Source: Ignelater luminosus (Eukaryota > Arthropoda > Insecta > Coleoptera > Elateridae). Taken from it: DNA of 64,000 bases. A program made the position numbers and the translations under genes. This document shows positions 58,835 through 64,000 of the stretch, piece by piece. The notes beneath the pieces are model-generated. The model did no database searches. It was not told the origin of the DNA and was given only the letters and a program-made list of their open reading frames with translations. Within the stretch, counting starts at the first letter, position 1, and every line of letters starts with the position of its first letter. The stretch is from positions 1 through 64,000 of the forward strand of contig VTPC01090942.1 of NCBI GenBank assembly GCA_011009095.1, read 5' to 3'.

Positions 58835-59061
58835 ATGCTCAAATTGGTAAATATGAAATTTGATCTCAGACTTATTTTTACAAAAACAACTTTAATATAA
58901 ATTTTCAGTGTCTACTTGTACTTGCAATTTTCGTCGTTGCTATCATGGCTGCTCCCGAACCAAAACCAGGTCTCTTCGCGGCTTACCGTGCAGCTTACCC
59001 TTGGGGATATGGTTGTTACTATTGTGCACCATTCTATTACAGAAATTACGTTTTATGGTAG
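58835..59061 (+). CDS. Secreted peptide precursor of the Trp subgroup, gene 11 (54 aa, two exons)
   Basis: Exon 1 is 58835-58846 (M-L-K-L). A 62-bp intron (58847-58908) has GTAAAT and TTTTCAG. Exon 2 is 58909-59061, ending TAG. The signal peptide is MLKLCLLVLAIFVVAIMA. The linker is A-P-E-P-K-P. The tail is GLFAAYRAAYPWGYGCYYCA, then PFYYRNYVLW. It is the only member with a Cys pair in the tail (C-Y-Y-C), in place of the N-Y-W-G of its sisters. The coding part is intact, but a mariner has separated its TATA box from its start site. It may therefore be silenced or use a new promoter. Confidence 0.85.
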
Positions 59062-61500
59062 AACACTTTATTGACTAACAAGAAACTAATTTTTAATTAC
59101 CTAATTTCCAATTTATTTTTTTTTATTGACTTATGACTTCAATATTTTTATTCATTTAGTTATTTTTTAATAATTGATTATTATTATTTATTAGGCTACA
59201 ATGAAGATATGTTCTAGAAACTTTTTATAATAATGTAGAATGTAATACAATTCTCTAATGCAAAGAAATAAATTCTTTAAATTAAATTGTTATTAATTGT
59301 AAATGAAAACATGAGCTAATTCTACTTTTGGTCTTGCAAAACACTGACTTCAACTGTATAAATTAAAATATTCATCGAAAGAACATAAAATGCAATATTC
59401 TATAAAGTCTGATAGCTGATCTTACTGATCTAGCAGATTTAACATTTAAAAATGGAAGTAGAAATTACTAAACGTATTTGTTTTATCATTTAAAAATATG
59501 ATTTCTGCTAATTAACTAAAAATCACAATCTTAGAAATTATAAAAGATTATGTTAAGATACTCCATGTTGTATTCTACTAGAACATTAGGTAACGCTCCA
59601 GTAGTTTTCCATTGTGGACTAAAATCTGGATTCTTGGTTAATATTAATTACATGCTATTACTTATCGCCTTAGGCTTCTGATTTTAATATATAGTTCATT
59701 GAACTAATTTTTCTTTAAAATAGTTATTTAATAAGAAAGGTGACGTCACTGCTAGTTTAAGATTAATCTATAGACATCTAATAGTAAAGAATAATTTAAG
59801 ATTATCTTGAAGAATCAACTTAGTTGTTGATTTTTAAACTAGACTGTCGTGTATTAATATTATTCAAAGAAAATAAATTGCTAATAGGTTCTTGCTTAGC
59901 CTATTTTAATAAAAACACATGGTGGCATCTTTTATGTAATTGTTTGAAGTAACAATAATTTTCTTTTCTGTAGATTGTAACCAAATCCACACTATGCTTT
60001 GAAATAGAAATAATAGTAAAAGCTAAAACAGTTATCCTTTATATTAGAAAAACTGCTGGTTAAAAGAAAGCTGATCCTATTGATCACAAAAACAAATATT
60101 TTTGCTTGTATGGATTAAGATTTCGGGCGCTAAGCATTAGGGATTTATTGAAAGTCTTCAGACTTTCCCCTTTAGGTTTTATTTATACCAAGCTTGGTGT
60201 TGGGCGTTTTTGATCGACCTCATACCTACATATTCAAGAGAAGCAGCTTAAGAAATAATCCTCAGAATACGTCCACGGTTATCCTCTTGAATGACAATTA
60301 TCACCCAATCAATCTTATTCAGAAACATCTGCCTATGACACATAGTATCTAATAAATAAACAGTGTAGCTCTTGGTTAGTAAATCAAAGTGCTAGGGGAC
60401 GTTTCTATCACCCAATATTGTCTAGTTCCTTCAGTCTATCACTTTTTGTCTGCCACAGATACAATACTGGTTGTTAACCTGTAATACTGAAGATAAACTT
60501 GAAGTTTCTTGGCAGAAACGGGATGCAGAATTATTAGATTTTGTCTTGAAAAGTGCAAGGTTGTTATCTGAATCTAGCTTTTTAACAGAGACCAGATGGT
60601 ACTACCTTTAAGTTTAAAGATTGATTTCAGTTCTTATAGAATTTACATAGCAAGCATGTGTTAGCTTTTGCTGAAGTGCAATCTTCTTAGGCTAGGGTCT
60701 TTTTTTGTAGGAGATTAGAAATAAAAAATTTTCTCAATTAGTGGTTTTGAAAAGTTCAGTTACGGATTTCAGCTATAGTGGGTTTTTTTGTTTTTTGATT
60801 TTTAAATCATTACTTTATGATGTACCTTTATTTTTAGAAAAGCCAAACATTAAAAGGTAACCGTTGTCAAACTATAATTTTCTGTACATTTGATACAAGA
60901 TAAAAAGAGTCATGCGACCATAGACTTTAAATGCGAAGATATAGATTATTTTCAAAGTTCTCTTAACATTGTTTTACAAAAATCGGTTTTTAGACAAAAG
61001 TGCAGTTTTACAATATAATTCGTAAACATGTCCGTGCAAACAAAATATTTTCTGAAGAGACCTATAGATTCCCAATCAGGAACTGTTAAATTAGATGTGT
61101 TATAAAGTACACACAGTATATGCTCGAAGGACTCGTTTTTCATTTGTCGTTTGTTCTTAATTTCAGCCTTAATGTAAACTTATATTTTGCAGCGTTATCT
61201 ATCTTCTTAAATTTTAGTTTCTTTGCTATAATTAAAAATTATGTATGTCAGTTAATTTAGATTTATGCCTAAGACTTGTTAAAATCCCATGTCTAAAAAT
61301 GTTGATTTATTTATAATATTCTTTTTATCTATTAATGCAATAACCAAAAATATTAAAAAACAAATAAAAATAAAATTTCCATGTAGGAATAATAGGGAAT
61401 GGATACTGCGTATGTTAGATTTAATCTATGAATTGTCTATCTTTGTTAATAGCACATACCGTATGTTGTATCTATTACGATATAACTCAATTTACAAAAA
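59062..61500. other. Intergenic, nothing recognised
   Basis: About 2.4 kb of AT-rich sequence between genes 11 and 12 with no supportable gene or repeat. Confidence 0.5.
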
Positions 61501-61540
61501 CATATAAAAGCGCCCTGTTGCGTGCTTTCAAGCATAATTT
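61501..61540 (+). promoter_or_regulatory. Core promoter of gene 12
   Basis: ATATAAAA (61502-61509), then about 25 nt, then ATAATTTGC (from 61534), a weaker match to the family pattern. Confidence 0.6.
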
Positions 61541-61576
61541 GCTAAACAAACTTAAAAACCGCAATAACTGATCAAA

Positions 61577-61842
61577 ATGTTTAAATCGGTAAGTAAAAAC
61601 CAATACAAACATTTAGTTGTAATAATGTGCACTCTACTGTGTATTATTATCGATAATATCGAGATATTTGAACCTATAAAGTATTTTTTTTATTTTAGCT
61701 TCTTCTCGTTCTTGCAATTTTTGCCGTAGCCATTACCGTTCCTAAACCCAAACCCCAATTACTTTCAGCCTTTCCTTATGCCTATCGAACATATGGTTAT
61801 GCTCCTTTCTATGATGGTTTTATCGGGGGTGTTGTTCTTTAG
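61577..61842 (+). CDS. NPLP-like secreted peptide precursor, gene 12 (51 aa, two exons)
   Basis: Exon 1 is 61577-61588 (M-F-K-S, the only member with Ser). A 110-bp intron (61589-61698) has GTAAGT and TATTTTAG. Exon 2 is 61699-61842, ending TAG. The signal peptide is MFKSLLLVLAIFAVAITV. The linker P-K-P-K-P-Q leads into LLSAFPYAYRTYGYAPFYDG and FIGGVVL. It combines Y-R and Y-G-Y-A-P from the Trp subgroup with P-Y-A-Y from the YGY group and has no Trp, so it looks intermediate. Intact and probably expressed. Confidence 0.85.
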
Positions 61843-64000
61843 AAGGTTGAAGCAACTTCGATTACTGTTCATTAGTTTAATTCTGTCTACAATAATATGA
61901 ATTCTTAGAATTTGTTTTCAATTTATTTTTATTATTTATTATTCATTGCTTTTTTTTAATTTTAACGTTCATCATCTTGTCAGTTAAATCGTGCGCAAGA
62001 AAATTGCATTATAGACTAGATTTGAATCTCAATGTTAGAGCAACAGTTGGTAAGAATGAAATCAAAACACCAGAAAATTCATATTCCAACAAACTATCAA
62101 ATGAATTAATCAAATTCAGATTAAAAAATTGAGTATCGCTTAATTCAAGATTGAATGCAAGTCAGGCATTGAAAAAATACATTATCTGCAGAAAAAACTG
62201 CACTCTTAACTATGCCCAAAACCTATTTGATCACTATTAGAGATGTTATAACCTGGAATCAAAGTTTCTGGGCATCTCACATAAGATGTATATGCAATTA
62301 GAAAAATAAGCATACAATTTGCCTTTCACTTAATTCTTTCATTTTTTTCTACAAACCTATTGACTTTAATACTAAAATTCAGAAGGCAAACTTGAAAAAA
62401 TCTGCTGTTCAAATTAATTAATATGCTTTAATGGCTGAAGATGCATTTATGTATCGGAAAATTGAAGTTGCTGTGATGCCATATGTCATAAAGTTTGCTG
62501 TCTTGCTTTGTAAAAATGATGCATTAAAGAACCCTGCAATATAACTGTGGGGCAAAAGCTGGTACCATCTTTAAACTTTTTTTTACTCTTTGCTTTGTTT
62601 GTTCTATAAAGTGGACTGGGATTAATGGTCAATAAGGACAATTTCGACACTGTTTAACTAACAACCAGTTGACTATTTAAAAAGAGTAAATCTTCAACAG
62701 TTGAATCATACTGAGACTCTTTATTTTGATTACCAACTAGTACAGATTAGAAGCTTTCCCAGTTTATTCTGAAAAACAGAAAATAGATTGAATAAAAAGT
62801 GACTAAATTCGATATTTTGGATGAAGATAAAAAAAGCCTGAGAGTCTATGCTATAGGTTTCAATAAGACTAACGCTTGTAGAGATGTGTCAGTGTGTTGT
62901 AGGCCCTACGCCTCTTCGGTTTCCGTGATCGAGCAGGTTTCAGTCGTTCTCAGGAACCACTAGCGCAACGGCAATCAAGAAGAATGGTTAAACACATTTC
63001 GAAAAAAAACTTAGAACTATAATAACTCTTTCCTAAGCCGTTTTCAGAGTTTCTCAAACTGCCTTATTTCAGATCTTTCTCTTATCCTCTCAATGTTAAA
63101 CAAAACAAGCCTCAGGAATTACTTTTGCTTTTTACCATATATTATTCTATGGGAAACGAATTGGGCACATAGATATTTGTATGTCCAAAAGCAGTAAACT
63201 GTGGGCAGTCTTTGGTTCCTTTTGGTCAAACAATAGACAATACTAAAAGTCTACTTGGGACCAGCATTGTCTTGATTTTCATTTTAATAAAATCTAACCT
63301 AACCTTACTGGTGAAAACAGGTCAGAATGTCCACGCGTCTATTGTTTAGTGTGCGAAGGAAGGATCGTAGGTGGGCTCAAAAGCAAGATACTTGGATCAA
63401 GACCCCAAACATACAACAACGAAATTATTTCAACTATCAATCACCATTACTTGTTTTAATAAAGCAGCTGTCTCTACTGTCTTTTTGACCCTCAAGATAA
63501 CGTTTCTCTTTTGTAGAAAATTGACACTCTATTTAGCAATGTAAGTAATTTTCATTAAATTTTCTAAATACCTCTGCGCCTTTAAAAGTTTTAAAATACA
63601 TGATGTCATTTTTTTTCAGGCAAAAAGTATATGATTAGAAAAGCTGCTTTTGAAGATCCTGAGGTTTTGCATTTGTCCACCAGCAGCTTCATCTTAATGC
63701 AATTCTTAAATATCTTGAAGCAAAAAGTTTTCTCAAAACGTAAATCTAATACTCTTCTAGAGAAGCCACTTTCGGGCAAAGTAGCTTTAGTGTATTAGAG
63801 TCATTTTTTTATTACCTCTTTTGGTTTACTCTAAGGAATATTCTTTAACTTCTCAGTTAAGACAGAAATAAATGGGCCTCTTGAGGAATCAGTGGACAAT
63901 GCAACAACAACCTACTTAGACGCTGACATTAGTAAGACAGTAATAGGAAGGCCAGACCAATCTCCTAAAAACTCAAGATTTTAGTCTATTTAGATTGCAG
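61843..64000. other. Intergenic, nothing recognised
   Basis: No gene or recognisable repeat in the last 2.2 kb. The cluster may continue beyond the window. Confidence 0.5.

Overview
This window is eukaryotic nuclear DNA from an AT-rich insect genome. A beetle is plausible, but nothing here proves the order. The evidence is split genes with GT-AG introns and TATA boxes, arthropod-type transposons (mariner, Tc1-like, Transib, Jockey/R1-like and RTE-like relics), and a family of tiny secreted peptides resembling Drosophila neuropeptide-like precursor 4 (NPLP4). No bacterial-style gene, tRNA, rRNA or CRISPR array was recognised.

The main content is a cluster of twelve small two-exon genes. In order they start near 2.6 (-), 5.3 (-), 27.0 (-), 35.5 (+), 40.4 (-), 44.1 (+), 46.7 (-), 51.2 (-), 53.4 (+), 57.1 (-), 58.8 (+) and 61.6 (+) kb. 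Each has a 12-nt first coding exon (usually M-F-K-L), a phase-0 intron of 54-146 bp, and a second exon with the rest of a signal peptide, a short Pro/Glu/Lys linker and a Tyr/Gly/Pro-rich tail. Precursors are 50-61 residues. Automatic ORF callers miss them because the start codon lies in a separate exon. There are two main subfamilies: a YGY group (2.6-47 kb) and a Trp-containing group ending in Leu-Trp (51-59 kb); the 61.6 kb gene is intermediate. Most share a core promoter of TATATAAA, about 23 nt, then an ATAGTTTG-like start-site motif. Five also share an element about 40 bp upstream of the TATA box.

Between the genes lies transposon debris. A Transib element (8.1-10.3 kb) has CACWRTG ends, a near-perfect 5-bp target duplication and a broken RAG1-like transposase. 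One mariner is nearly full length (13.4-14.7 kb). A second copy of the same family, internally deleted (57.8-58.8 kb), sits between the TATA box and the start site of the 58.8 kb peptide gene. There is a 540-bp mariner-derived deletion element with matching inverted repeats (15.9-16.5 kb) and a Tc1-like relic with inverted repeats (16.6-17.7 kb). A multi-copy-looking, probably transposase-derived gene (18.7-21.0 kb) carries an in-frame 171-bp perfect duplication. Further Tc1-like and pogo-like fragments and five non-LTR retrotransposon fragments complete the set.

No housekeeping gene was recognised. If the peptide genes work together, they most likely supply a set of related secreted Tyr-rich peptides (neuropeptide-like, cuticle-associated or defence) driven by a shared promoter design. 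Their function cannot be settled from sequence alone.
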